From NCBI GenBank assembly GCA_934574045.1, contig CAKTMK010000022.1, positions 1 through 37,964 on the forward strand: DNA of 37,964 nt, given 5' to 3'. Positions within the stretch are counted from its first letter, which is position 1. The number at the start of each line of letters is the position of its first letter. Positions 8,515-15,801 of the stretch are shown here, in pieces. A program made the translations under genes and the position numbers. The notes under the pieces are model-generated. The model did no database searches. It worked only from the letters and a program-made list of their open reading frames with translations, and had not been told where the DNA came from. Source of the stretch: an uncultured Oscillibacter sp. GTDB lineage: Bacteria; Bacillota; Clostridia; Oscillospirales; Oscillospiraceae.

Positions 8515-8716
8515 CTACAAAACAACGGCGCTCCGCGCCGCACCCCTGAAAACAACCATTGGGAGCTTCCTCCTCCCGCGGGCCGATACCCACGCGGAGG
8601 GCATTTGCGTGCGGCAGCTCGGAAGCACATCAGGAGGATATTTAGCTATATCCGGCGGCCCGGCAGCACAAGCAGGAGCGCATCCCAGTGCGCTGAAGCA
8701 GCCGCTTCCGGCAGCC

Positions 8717-8822
8717 GCAGGTCTTGCCGCGGCGATGGGCGCTCCAGCGCGTCGGATGCGGCTGTGAAAGCGGGTGCGGCAGAGCCTGTGCCTACTGCGC
8801 GGACTTTGGGAGGAAAAAGTAA
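8717..8822 (+). pseudogene. Decayed copy of the FeoB-associated Cys-rich membrane protein gene
   Basis: This stretch matches the 3' part of the intact Cys-rich gene at 11582-11740. GLAAA is readable in one frame from 8717. The Cys-rich tail (CGCESGCGRACAYC, ending RKK-stop at 8822) is in another frame, so the copy carries a frameshift and small deletions and lacks the first half of its membrane segment. Several Cys codons survive, suggesting decay is not ancient. It has no start codon or ribosome site of its own. Confidence 0.7.
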
Positions 8823-9026
8823 GCGATCTTATTATGCCGCAACCTGTGAAAAGGAATCTCACTATACAGGCAAGCGCCCCGGCAAAGTATCCGCCGGGAA
8901 CATCGAGGGCGGCATCACCCCGGATGCTCCTGCAGATCGGTTAGGAGGCCCGGACTTTCCCTCTCGGCCCGCCCGGACATTCCGCGTTCAAACGGGCGGA
9001 ACGCGGCAAAACGGAGCAGACAAGCG
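8731..9026 (+). repeat. Left copy of the direct repeat flanking the feo operon
   Basis: Matches 11649-11959 along its length with scattered changes. Shared parts are the Cys-rich gene tail, the GTGAAAAGG...CTCACT block just after its stop, and a block ending GGAG-AGACAAGCG. In the right copy the last block holds the -35 element of the AraC gene; here the -10 element and the iron box are missing. The rest of the gap, 8515-8716 and 9027-9289, holds nothing I can recognise. Confidence 0.7.
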
Positions 9027-9289
9027 CAGGACAAACCGCTCGCAGAAGGCGGCGTTCCCTTCCTTCCGCCGTGGGGCAGACGACCCTCCAAAAACAGAGC
9101 AAAAACACCGCTTTCTCACACAAAAAACCGCGCGGAAGCCGCCCTCCGACGGCAAAAACAGACGGGAAAGCGGGTGTTCCGAAATCGGCGGGACGCTTTT
9201 GCGGCCCCCGTCCGCGCCCTCCCCCGCCGGAGCCGCCGTCCGGGCGCGGCGGAATTTGTCCAACAGCGCCGGTTTTTGGCGAAAAATGC

Positions 9290-9318
9290 TTGACAAGAAA
9301 GTTAGTCTGTGCTAATTT
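9290..9318 (+). promoter_or_regulatory. Promoter of the feo operon
   Basis: TTGACA (9290-9295), 17-base spacer, TAATTT (9313-9318), about 46 bases before the feoA ATG. Two iron-box-like repeats overlap or follow it. Confidence 0.75.
9301..9316. promoter_or_regulatory. DtxR/IdeR-like box 1 in the feo promoter
   Basis: GTTAG-N6-CTAAT, an imperfect dyad overlapping the spacer and -10 element. It has the same geometry as the box before the AraC gene (11987-12002). Binding here by an iron-loaded DtxR-family repressor would block RNA polymerase. The identity of the regulator is inferred. Confidence 0.55.
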
Positions 9319-9328
9319 ACAATCGGTA

Positions 9329-9344
9329 GTTAGACAAAGTTAAC
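9329..9344. promoter_or_regulatory. DtxR/IdeR-like box 2 in the feo leader
   Basis: GTTAG-N6-TTAAC, a second imperfect dyad exactly 28 bases after box 1, just downstream of the predicted transcription start. Confidence 0.5.
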
Positions 9345-9363
9345 TTTTGAGAGGGAGAACATT

Positions 9364-9594
9364 ATGACGCTTGACAAGCTGCCCGTCGGCTCCAGCGGAG
9401 TCATCACGGCGGTGGGCGGAGACGGCGCGCTGCGCTGCCGCCTGCTGGACATGGGGCTGATCCCCCGCACCCGGGTCACGCTCCAGAAGACCGCCCCCAT
9501 GGGCGACCCCATCGAGATCCGCGTCCGCGGCTATGAGCTGACGCTGCGGGTGGAGGAGGCAAAAAAGATCGAAGTGGAGGGCGAGCCGAAATGA
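9364..9594 (+). CDS. feoA: Ferrous iron transport protein A
   Basis: A 76-residue SH3-like cytosolic protein that supports FeoB in ferrous iron uptake. Family features are MTLDKLPVGSSG at the start, LLDMGLIPRTRV in the middle and the C-terminal IEIRVRGYELTLR. It is the first gene of the feo operon. Ribosome site GAGAGGGAG precedes the ATG, and its stop overlaps the feoB start by 4 bases (ATGA), which indicates translational coupling. Confidence 0.93.
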   Translation: MTLDKLPVGSSGVITAVGGDGALRCRLLDMGLIPRTRVTLQKTAPMGDPIEIRVRGYELTLRVEEAKKIEVEGEPK

Positions 9595-11582
9595 TCTTTG
9601 CACTGGCCGGAAACCAGAACTGCGGCAAAACCACCCTGTTCAACGCCCTCACCGGCTCCAACCAGCACGTGGGCAATTTCCCCGGCGTCACCGTGGACCA
9701 GAAGTCCGGGGCCATCCGGGGCGAAAAGGACTGCTCCGTGGTGGATCTGCCGGGGATCTACTCCCTGCGCCCCTACACGCAGGAGGAGATCGTCACCCGG
9801 GACTTCATCCTCCGGCAGAAGCCGGACGGCATTATCAACATCGTGGACGCCACCAACATCGAGCGCAACCTCTACCTCACCTTGCAGCTTCTGGAGCTGC
9901 GGGTGCCGATGGTGCTGGCGCTGAACATGATGGACGAGGTGCGGGCCAACGGCGGGTCCATCGACGTGCAGAAAATGAGTCAGGCGCTGGGCATCCCGGT
10001 GGTGCCCATCTCCGCAGCGAAGGGCGAGGGCGTGTCCGAGCTGGTGGATCAGGCGGTGGCCGCCGCCCGGGGCCGGGTGCTGCCCAAGGTAACGGACTTC
10101 TGTTCGGACGATTCCGCCGTCCACCGCTGCATCCATGCCGTGGTCCATCTCATCTCCGACCACGCGGACCATCTGGGCGTGCCCGCCCGCTTCTGCGCCG
10201 CCAAGCTCATCGAGGGCGGCGACGATCTGGCTCAGGAGTTGAAGCTGGATCAGAACGAGCAGGAGCTTCTGGAGCACTGCATCGTCCAGATGGAGACGGA
10301 GACGGGGCTGGACCGCAACGCGGCGCTGGCGGATATGCGCTACACGTTCATCGAGGGCGTGGTGGCCACGTCGGTGGTCAAGTGCCGCGAGAGCCGGGAG
10401 CACGCCCGCTCCGTGCGCATCGACCGCTTTCTCACTGGGCGGTACACCGCCGTTCCGGCGTTTCTGGGCGTGATGCTGCTGACGTTTTACCTCACCTTCG
10501 ACGTGATCGGCCAGCGGCTGTCCGACCTGCTGGACGCGGGCATCGGCGTGGTGACGGCGTGGGTGGACGGGGCGCTGACGGCCTACGGCATCAACCCCGT
10601 GGTGCACAGTCTTATCATCGACGGCGTGTTTGCGGGCGTGGGCGGCGTGCTGGTATTCCTGCCCGTGATCGTGACGCTGTTTTTCTTCCTCTCCATTCTG
10701 GAGGACACCGGGTACATGGCCCGCGTCGCCTTTGTGATGGACAGGCCGCTGCGGCGCATCGGCCTGTCCGGGCGGAGCATCGTGCCGCTGCTGATCGGCT
10801 TCGGCTGCTCGGTCCCCGCCATCATGGCCACCCGGACCGTCTCCTCCGACCGGGACCGGAAAATGACCATTCTGCTCACGCCGTACATGAGCTGCTCGGC
10901 CAAGATCTCCATTTACGCGTTCTTCACCGCCGCCTTCTTTCAGAAGCACCGGGCGCTGGTGATGCTCGCGCTCTATGTGCTGGGCGTGCTGGTGGGCGTG
11001 CTGGCCGCGCTGGTCATGAGCCGGACGGCCTTCCGCGGCAAGCCCGTCCCCTTTGTGATGGAGCTGCCCAACTACCGGATGCCGGGGGCCAAGAGCGTGG
11101 CGCTGCTGCTGTGGGAAAAAGCGCGGGACTTTTTGCAGCGGGCGTTCACCGTCATCTTCCTCGCCGCCATCATCATCTGGTTCCTGCAGAGCTTTGACAC
11201 CCGGCTCAACGTGGTGGCCGACCCGTCCGCCAGCCTGCTGGCGCTGATCGGCCGGTGGATCGCGCCGGTGTTCGCCCCGCTGGGCTTTGCGGACTGGCGC
11301 TGCGCCACGTCCCTGATCTCCGGCCTGATCGCAAAGGAGTCCGTGGTCAGCACGCTGGGCGTGCTGCTGGGCGGCGCGGGCATCTCCTCCCTGTTCACGG
11401 CCCGGTCCGCCGCCAGTTTTCTGGTCTTTACATTGCTCTATACCCCCTGCGTGGCGGCCATCGCCACCATCCGGCGGGAGTTCGGCTCCCGGCTCAAGAC
11501 GCTGGGCGTGGTGGTCATGCAGTGCGCCGTGGCGTGGGTCGCGGCGCTGGCGGCCTACACCCTGCTGGGAGGGCTGGTCTGA
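9591..11582 (+). CDS. feoB: Ferrous iron transporter FeoB
   Basis: A 663-residue inner-membrane Fe(II) transporter with an N-terminal G domain. G1 is GNQNCGKTTLFN (residues 7-18), unusual in having Gln and Cys where most FeoB have Pro and Ser. The G2 region is VGNFPGVTVD, G3 is VDLPGIYSL, G4 is NMMD and G5 is SAAKGEG. A helical guanine-dissociation-inhibitor segment follows, then two Gate regions (GFGCSVPAIMATR and the C-terminal ETGY/KEs-type region) with about eight membrane helices. It is co-transcribed with feoA (4-base overlap) and the Cys-rich gene (its stop overlaps that ATG). Control is probably by iron through the upstream boxes. Confidence 0.95.
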   Translation: MIFALAGNQNCGKTTLFNALTGSNQHVGNFPGVTVDQKSGAIRGEKDCSVVDLPGIYSLRPYTQEEIVTRDFILRQKPDGIINIVDATNIERNLYLTLQLLELRVPMVLALNMMDEVRANGGSIDVQKMSQALGIPVVPISAAKGEGVSELVDQAVAAARGRVLPKVTDFCSDDSAVHRCIHAVVHLISDHADHLGVPARFCAAKLIEGGDDLAQELKLDQNEQELLEHCIVQMETETGLDRNAALADMRYTFIEGVVATSVVKCRESREHARSVRIDRFLTGRYTAVPAFLGVMLLTFYLTFDVIGQRLSDLLDAGIGVVTAWVDGALTAYGINPVVHSLIIDGVFAGVGGVLVFLPVIVTLFFFLSILEDTGYMARVAFVMDRPLRRIGLSGRSIVPLLIGFGCSVPAIMATRTVSSDRDRKMTILLTPYMSCSAKISIYAFFTAAFFQKHRALVMLALYVLGVLVGVLAALVMSRTAFRGKPVPFVMELPNYRMPGAKSVALLLWEKARDFLQRAFTVIFLAAIIIWFLQSFDTRLNVVADPSASLLALIGRWIAPVFAPLGFADWRCATSLISGLIAKESVVSTLGVLLGGAGISSLFTARSAASFLVFTLLYTPCVAAIATIRREFGSRLKTLGVVVMQCAVAWVAALAAYTLLGGLV

Positions 11583-11740
11583 TGGGCCTGCTGGACTGGC
11601 TGCTCCTCGGAGCCGTGGGCCTTGCGGCGGCGCAGGCGTGGCGCGTTTGGCGCAGGGCGCTCCGCAGCGGCGGATGCGGCTGCGGGGGCGGGTGCGGCGG
11701 AGACTGCGCCCACTGCGCGGGCTGCGGAAAGAAAAAGTAA
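11582..11740 (+). CDS. FeoB-associated Cys-rich membrane protein
   Basis: A 52-residue protein: one N-terminal membrane helix (about residues 3-22), a short basic stretch (WRVWRRALR), then a tail with six Cys (CGCGGGCGGDCAHCAGC) ending in Lys residues. Small proteins of this kind follow feoB in many Clostridia and are thought to help handle iron at the transporter. The ATG overlaps the feoB stop (TGATG). A terminator follows. A decayed second copy lies at 8717-8822. Confidence 0.87.
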   Translation: MGLLDWLLLGAVGLAAAQAWRVWRRALRSGGCGCGGGCGGDCAHCAGCGKKK

Positions 11741-11959
11741 GTAATTCTCCTATCCTGCAATACGTGAAAAGGTATCTCACTGTACAGGCAGTCGCCCCCG
11801 GCGGATGGTCCGCCGGGGGCGCTTTTCTGCCGTTGGGAGCGGCGGGGGCGGCTGCCGGCTTCGCATCCGGTCCGTCAGGCGGCCCGGTTCTTCCCCCGCC
11901 CCCGTCCGGACATTCTGCGTCCAAACGGGCGAGGCGCGGCGAAACGGAGTAGACAAGCG
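11649..11959 (+). repeat. Right copy of the direct repeat flanking the feo operon
   Basis: Partner of 8731-9026. It spans the Cys-rich gene tail, the operon terminator and the -35 region of the AraC promoter. Here all functional parts look intact, so this is the parental-type copy. Confidence 0.7.
11794..11820 (+). terminator. Intrinsic terminator of the feo operon
   Basis: A perfect 12-bp GC stem (11794-11805/11809-11820) with loop TGG, followed by GCTTTTCT. Confidence 0.8.
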
Positions 11960-11978
11960 GGGAAAAAGCCGGTATACT
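11950..11978 (+). promoter_or_regulatory. Promoter of the AraC-family gene
   Basis: TAGACA (11950-11955), 17-base spacer, TATACT (11973-11978). The transcript would start near 11985, directly at the iron-box-like palindrome. Confidence 0.7.
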
Positions 11979-11986
11979 ATCCAGCG

Positions 11987-12002
11987 GTTAGTCTAATCTA
12001 AC
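11987..12002. promoter_or_regulatory. DtxR/IdeR-like box before the AraC gene
   Basis: A perfect GTTAG-TCTAAT-CTAAC dyad; with the preceding G it reads GGTTAG-T-CTAA-T-CTAA, close to the IdeR/DtxR core GGTTAGSCTAACCTAA. It sits at about +2 to +18, a repressing position. It matches the two boxes at feoA. Confidence 0.65.
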
Positions 12003-12034
12003 TACGCTCCGGAGCGGCGGACAGGAGGGCCTGT

Positions 12035-12982
12035 ATGGCGGAGCTTCCATGGAGCGAAACAGAATTTCAGGCGCAGGGCGCGGCGCTGCTGGCGCGGGAC
12101 GGCGGGTGCGCCGTCTGGCAGCTGCGCAACAAGAGCGGCGAGGGGACCATCACCGCCTGCGAGGTGTTCCCCGGCGTGATGCTCAGCTTCAACGACCTGC
12201 ACATGGGGTATTACGACTGTGACTTCTCCGCGGGGCGGGAGCTGCTGGTCATCGACCACTGCAGGGAGGGCCGGATGGAATACTGCGCGGGCCGGGACGC
12301 GCTGGCCTATCAGCAGGCGGGGGACCTGAAGCTGGACCGCAGAAAGCGCCACACGGGGCGCTTCTCCTTCCCCACCTCCCACTATCACGGCCTGACGGCG
12401 GCGCTGGACGCGGAGCTGGCGGCCCGGTCGCTGCCGGAGGCGTTCCGGGACTTTCCGGCGGATCCCCGGGCGCTGATCGAGAAGTTCCGGCTGGGGGAGT
12501 ATCCCCGGGTATTTCACAACGCGGAGCGGATCGAGCACATTTTCGGCGAGCTTTATCAGGCCCCGCAGAAGCTCCGCCTGCCCCTTTTCCGGCTCAAGGT
12601 GCTGGAGCTGCTGCTGTTTCTGGACGCCATGGAGCCGCCGGAGGACGATGGCCGCGCGCCCTACTTCTGCCGGACGCAGGTGGAAAAGGCCCGGGCCATC
12701 CGGGCGTTTCTGGCGGAGCATCCGGCGCAGCGCCACACGCAGGAGGCGCTCTCCCGCCGCTTCGGCATCGCGCTGACGCCCATGAAGTCCTGCTTCCGGG
12801 CCGTGTACGGCCAATCCATCGGGAGCTGGCTGACGCGCTGCCGCATGGACCGGGCCGCCGAGCTTCTGCTGGCGGACCGGAGCCTGAGCATCGCCGACGC
12901 GGCCGCGCAGGTGGGCTATGAAAGCCCCAGCAAATTCACCGCAGCGTTCCGCAGAGTGATGGGACGCACGCCCTCGGAGTAA
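12035..12982 (+). CDS. AraC family transcriptional regulator, probably iron-responsive
   Basis: A 315-residue regulator. The N-terminal ~200 residues form a sensing domain with IDHCREGRMEY near 78-88, a pattern found in PchR-like regulators of iron uptake. The C-terminal AraC DNA-binding domain has two helix-turn-helix units: TQEALSRRFGIALTPMKSCF and SIADAAAQVGYESPSKF. AGGAGG lies 6 bases before the ATG. Its place after the feo operon and the shared iron box suggest it is made under iron limitation and activates iron or siderophore transport genes, which are not in this window. A truncated surface-protein gene begins directly after its stop, in the same frame. Confidence 0.9.
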   Translation: MAELPWSETEFQAQGAALLARDGGCAVWQLRNKSGEGTITACEVFPGVMLSFNDLHMGYYDCDFSAGRELLVIDHCREGRMEYCAGRDALAYQQAGDLKLDRRKRHTGRFSFPTSHYHGLTAALDAELAARSLPEAFRDFPADPRALIEKFRLGEYPRVFHNAERIEHIFGELYQAPQKLRLPLFRLKVLELLLFLDAMEPPEDDGRAPYFCRTQVEKARAIRAFLAEHPAQRHTQEALSRRFGIALTPMKSCFRAVYGQSIGSWLTRCRMDRAAELLLADRSLSIADAAAQVGYESPSKFTAAFRRVMGRTPSE

Positions 12983-13468
12983 CTTCCATACGCATACTAC
13001 GGTATTTGCGGCCAAAATGGACGTGTAATCCTTCGTCCTACTCCGCTGACGGATTATTATGGTTCCGATCCGGTACATGGCAGCTATGACACTCATGCTG
13101 TTTTCGATGACTGCATCGTGCTTGATCATCAGGTTTCTATTGTTGGCGATTGGATTCACGACATTTACGATGGAACCACCGGGAAGCTGCTGTTTACCTA
13201 CGGCAATACGCAGAAGATCGCGGACCTCTACGGGGTAGCCTATCGTGGTATCGGAAATGTTTATGTCCGATACGGACAGGGCCTTTTCGTGGCCGCGGAT
13301 CAGGAAGATGCTCGTGGACACGGAGAGTCCTCCAAGTATGGATTCATGGATAGATCCGGTCACATGATTATTCCCTCCGTTTTTGATCAGGCGGTCCCCT
13401 TCTCCAACGGCTATGCATGGGTCGAATACAACGGCCTCTGGGGCGTCATTAAGCTCCCCACTGTCTAA
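12983..13468 (+). pseudogene. 5'-truncated paralogue of the SLH/WG-repeat surface protein
   Basis: The 161 codons after the araC stop are open and match the last part of the intact protein at 13627-15411: YYGICGQNGRVILRPTPL against YYGICDKNGRVILRPTPL, and the same ending GLWGVIKLPTV. Signal peptide and SLH domains are missing, and there is no ribosome site. Most differences in the first two thirds are at third codon positions, so this was a separate functional paralogue before truncation. The last ~35 codons and the terminator are almost identical to the intact copy. The fragment is in frame with araC, separated only by TAA. Confidence 0.75.
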
Positions 13469-13485
13469 CCTGAAATACAGCAGAA

Positions 13486-13508
13486 GGCCCTCCCTGCCGG
13501 GAGGGTCC
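13486..13508 (+). terminator. Terminator of the truncated WG-repeat gene
   Basis: CCCTCCC-TGCC-GGGAGGG hairpin (13488-13505) followed by TCCTTTTCT. Near-identical to the terminator of the intact paralogue at 15431-15448. Confidence 0.75.
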
Positions 13509-13577
13509 TTTTCTATACAAAAACCCGCGAAAACGCCAGTTTTTGCTTTATGTTTTCTTCCTTTTCTCGGAGACGCA

Positions 13578-13586
13578 TGGTATAAT
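13578..13586 (+). promoter_or_regulatory. Extended -10 promoter of the SLH/WG-repeat gene
   Basis: TGGTATAAT is an extended -10 element (TATAAT 13581-13586). The -35 position (TTCCTT, 13558-13563) is weak. Transcription would start about 35 bases before the ATG. Confidence 0.6.
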
Positions 13587-13626
13587 TCTCCATGTGTTCC
13601 AAAACACAACAAAGGAGAGTTGAGAA

Positions 13627-15411
13627 ATGAAAAAGAGACTGATTACCATGGTTCTTGCGCTGTCCATGGTCCTTGCGATGATCCCGGTGCAGGCGGCTTC
13701 TTTGCCGGGTGACGTGTCCAGCTCTTGGTGCAAGGACTACGTGTCCAACCTGATGGACAAGGGGATCGTTGGCGGTTATTCCGACGGCACGTATCGCCCC
13801 ACCGCTCCCGTGAGCCGCGGCGCCATTGCCAAGATGGCATTCCTTACGATGCAGGCTGCCGGCTCTTCTCTGAAGGAATCCGCAGAGAACGATCCCTTCT
13901 CCGACATGAAGGGCAACTGGGCAGAAGGCTACGCCGCGATGCTGGCGAATACCGGGAACCTGCTCCCCTCCGAGTTTGGCTATAAGTATGAGGCCAGCAA
14001 GGATATGACCCGTCTGGAGACGGCGAAGCTGCTGACCCGCATCTACCTGTACGCCCACCCGCAGGAGAAGCTGGCTGGTTCTGCGACGCTCGATTTTACG
14101 GATGCGGGCAGCATTTCTGCCGGCGACGCGCCGCTGGTTGCCAAGGCGGTTGAACTGGGTATCATCAGTGGTTATAAAGATGGCTCTTTTAAGCCCAACG
14201 CCAGTATTAACCGTGGCACGGCTGCAGCCATGATCAGCCGGTTCCTCGGCACAGTGGGTACTATCTCCGATCCGGCTCAGTTTGTGAATAGTTCCGGTGG
14301 GAATGGAAGCATTTCGACGGATACCACTGGCGCCCCGGAAATTCAGGGCGTCGAATGGGTCATTAAGCCCAGCATCAAGATTGACTATAAGGGAACTGCG
14401 ATCAATTCTCAGTTTTCCAAGTTTTCTCGTGATGGAGTAGCATCTTATTCCGTAAAAGACAATGATCCCAATCCCGTATTCGTCGATGTCAAGGGTAAAA
14501 CTTATCAGTATGCTGATACCCGAGTCAATTATCTGGAAGGCTTCCGCTTCGGATATGCGGCGGCGGAAAAGATTTCGACCGGAAAGTATGGCATTATCGA
14601 CATGTCTGGCCGGTGGGTCGTAGCGCCGGAGTATGATGATGCTTCTGGGTTTGATTATACTTGCTACAATGATGGCTCCAAGGTCCTTTCTTGTTCGGTC
14701 ATGCGGAACGGTGAATGGACAATTTTTGACCACAACTTCAATATTATTAACGAAATCCTCAATAGGGTTAATGAAGTTGATCTGTCCGCAACAGATTCCG
14801 CAAATAATAAGCGATCCTACGTTGATTTTACGGTCGATGGTGAAACGGATAGCGGTATGCCGACCAATGGCGGTCTTTTGGCTTATTCCAAATTGCTTGG
14901 CAATGGAGGATTCCGGCGTCCTTACTATGGCATTTGCGATAAGAATGGACGGGTAATCCTTCGCCCCACTCCGTTGACTGACTATTATGGGTCTGATCCG
15001 CTGCACGGCAGTTATGATACTCGTGACGTTTGCGACGATTGTATTGTTATGGATCATCAGGTTTCCATTGTGGGCGATTGGATCCATGACATCTACGACG
15101 GGACTTCCGGGAAGCTGCTGTTTACCTATGGAAATACCAAAAAGATTTCGGATCTTTATGGAGTAAGTTTCCGCGGTATTGGAAATGCGTTGACGGCATA
15201 TGGTCAGGGGCTGTTCGTCGCTTCTACGGAAGAAAACTCTGCAGAATACAACAATACCGGCAAAGGCCAGTCTGCAAAAGTCGGATTCATGGACAAATAC
15301 GGAAATATGGTTATTCCGGCTATTTTTGATCGGGCCGAAGCGTTCTCCAACGGCTATGCGTGGGTTGAATATGACGGCCTCTGGGGCGTCATTAAGCTCC
15401 CCACTGTCTAA
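13627..15411 (+). CDS. SLH-domain surface protein with WG-like repeats
   Basis: A 594-residue exported protein. A signal peptide (residues 1-23, MKKRLITMVLALSMVLAM then PVQA) is followed by three SLH domains at about 35-215 (GIVGGYSDGTYRPTAPVSRG; a weaker middle one; GIISGYKDGSFKPNASINRG) that anchor it to secondary cell-wall polymer. The C-terminal ~380 residues contain WG-type beta repeats (GKYGIIDMSGRWVVAPEYDD, VGFMDKYGNMVIPAIFD, WVEYDGLWGVIKL). Ligand unknown; WG repeats usually bind partners at the surface. Ribosome site AAAGGAGA. Base composition is lower in GC towards the 3' half. A truncated paralogue lies just upstream. Confidence 0.88.
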   Translation: MKKRLITMVLALSMVLAMIPVQAASLPGDVSSSWCKDYVSNLMDKGIVGGYSDGTYRPTAPVSRGAIAKMAFLTMQAAGSSLKESAENDPFSDMKGNWAEGYAAMLANTGNLLPSEFGYKYEASKDMTRLETAKLLTRIYLYAHPQEKLAGSATLDFTDAGSISAGDAPLVAKAVELGIISGYKDGSFKPNASINRGTAAAMISRFLGTVGTISDPAQFVNSSGGNGSISTDTTGAPEIQGVEWVIKPSIKIDYKGTAINSQFSKFSRDGVASYSVKDNDPNPVFVDVKGKTYQYADTRVNYLEGFRFGYAAAEKISTGKYGIIDMSGRWVVAPEYDDASGFDYTCYNDGSKVLSCSVMRNGEWTIFDHNFNIINEILNRVNEVDLSATDSANNKRSYVDFTVDGETDSGMPTNGGLLAYSKLLGNGGFRRPYYGICDKNGRVILRPTPLTDYYGSDPLHGSYDTRDVCDDCIVMDHQVSIVGDWIHDIYDGTSGKLLFTYGNTKKISDLYGVSFRGIGNALTAYGQGLFVASTEENSAEYNNTGKGQSAKVGFMDKYGNMVIPAIFDRAEAFSNGYAWVEYDGLWGVIKLPTV

Positions 15412-15430
15412 CCTGAAATATAGCAGAAGG

Positions 15431-15448
15431 CCCTCCCCACCGGGAGGG
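15431..15448 (+). terminator. Terminator of the SLH/WG-repeat gene
   Basis: CCCTCCC-CACC-GGGAGGG hairpin followed by a T-rich tract (TCTTCTCTATTTCT). Confidence 0.75.
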
Positions 15449-15472
15449 TCTTCTCTATTTCTATACAAAAAC

Positions 15473-15494
15473 AGCGGAAACGCTAGTTTCCGCT
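15473..15494 (+). terminator. Second hairpin after the SLH/WG-repeat gene
   Basis: AGCGGAAAC-GCTA-GTTTCCGCT, a perfect 9-bp stem followed by TTATGT. The truncated copy upstream has a degenerate form of the same hairpin (about 13520-13547). Confidence 0.55.
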
Positions 15495-15521
15495 TTATGT
15501 CCTCCCCTGCCCGCAGGCAGA
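15494..15521 (+). repeat. Short hairpin repeat, copy A
   Basis: TTTATGTCCTCC followed by the hairpin CTGCC-CGCA-GGCAG. The same order occurs in copies B (17832-17857) and C (19921-19948, minus strand). All three lie in intergenic gaps of the low-GC island. Confidence 0.6.
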
Positions 15522-15567
15522 AATCGTGCAATTTAATTGTAGAGATTTTGATTTTGGGATAGATTGG

Positions 15568-15699
15568 TTAAGCGTTTTGGTACTCAACCAGCGCTCCTTC
15601 CGGATCGCTGCTATGATCCGAGATCTCGATTGGTGTGTTAATGTAGAAGAAACGTTCCGGGTGGCGCTGATTCTCCAAGATTTTTGGCTGTTGTGTTTC
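15568..15699 (-). pseudogene. Possible C-terminal remnant of an unidentified protein
   Basis: The minus strand reads 43 codons, ending ...RFFYINTPIEISDHSSD and ...ALVEYQNA before a TAA, with protein-like composition and no start codon or ribosome site. A stop lies directly upstream. I do not recognise the family. It may be what is left of a gene displaced when the ATPase pair was acquired. The alternative, chance open frame, is not excluded. Confidence 0.3.
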
Positions 15700-15764
15700 T
15701 CAGAAACAGGCTAAATTAGATATGGGATTTTTTTAAAAATCATGTATATTTATTTTGAGAATTG

Positions 15765-15778
15765 TGCTATACTATAAT
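15765..15778 (+). promoter_or_regulatory. Possible promoter of the ATPase/TOPRIM pair
   Basis: TGCTATACT (extended -10 form) overlaps TATAAT (15773-15778), about 24-30 bases before the ATG. No good -35 element is seen, so this is tentative. Confidence 0.4.
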
Positions 15779-15801
15779 AGCAAAGTGGGGAGGGGTCAGT
15801 A

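Noticed and set aside
8605..9315. 236-codon open frame on the plus strand upstream of feoA
   Set aside because: It has no ribosome site or motif, and part of it is the decayed feo duplicate read in the wrong frame.
9531..11924. 797-codon open frame on the minus strand
   Set aside because: It is antisense to feoB and composed of His, Gln, Arg and Gly-rich sequence without any motif.
12980..13468. Stop-codon readthrough joining AraC to the WG-repeat tail
   Set aside because: The frame is indeed continuous after TAA, but no readthrough signal is visible and the fragment is explained by truncation and recombination.
12002..13612. 536-codon open frame on the minus strand
   Set aside because: It is antisense to the AraC gene and the WG-repeat fragment, both supported by homology within the window or family motifs.
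13513..15531. 672-codon open frame on the minus strand
   Set aside because: It is antisense to the SLH/WG-repeat gene and spans its terminators and promoter.
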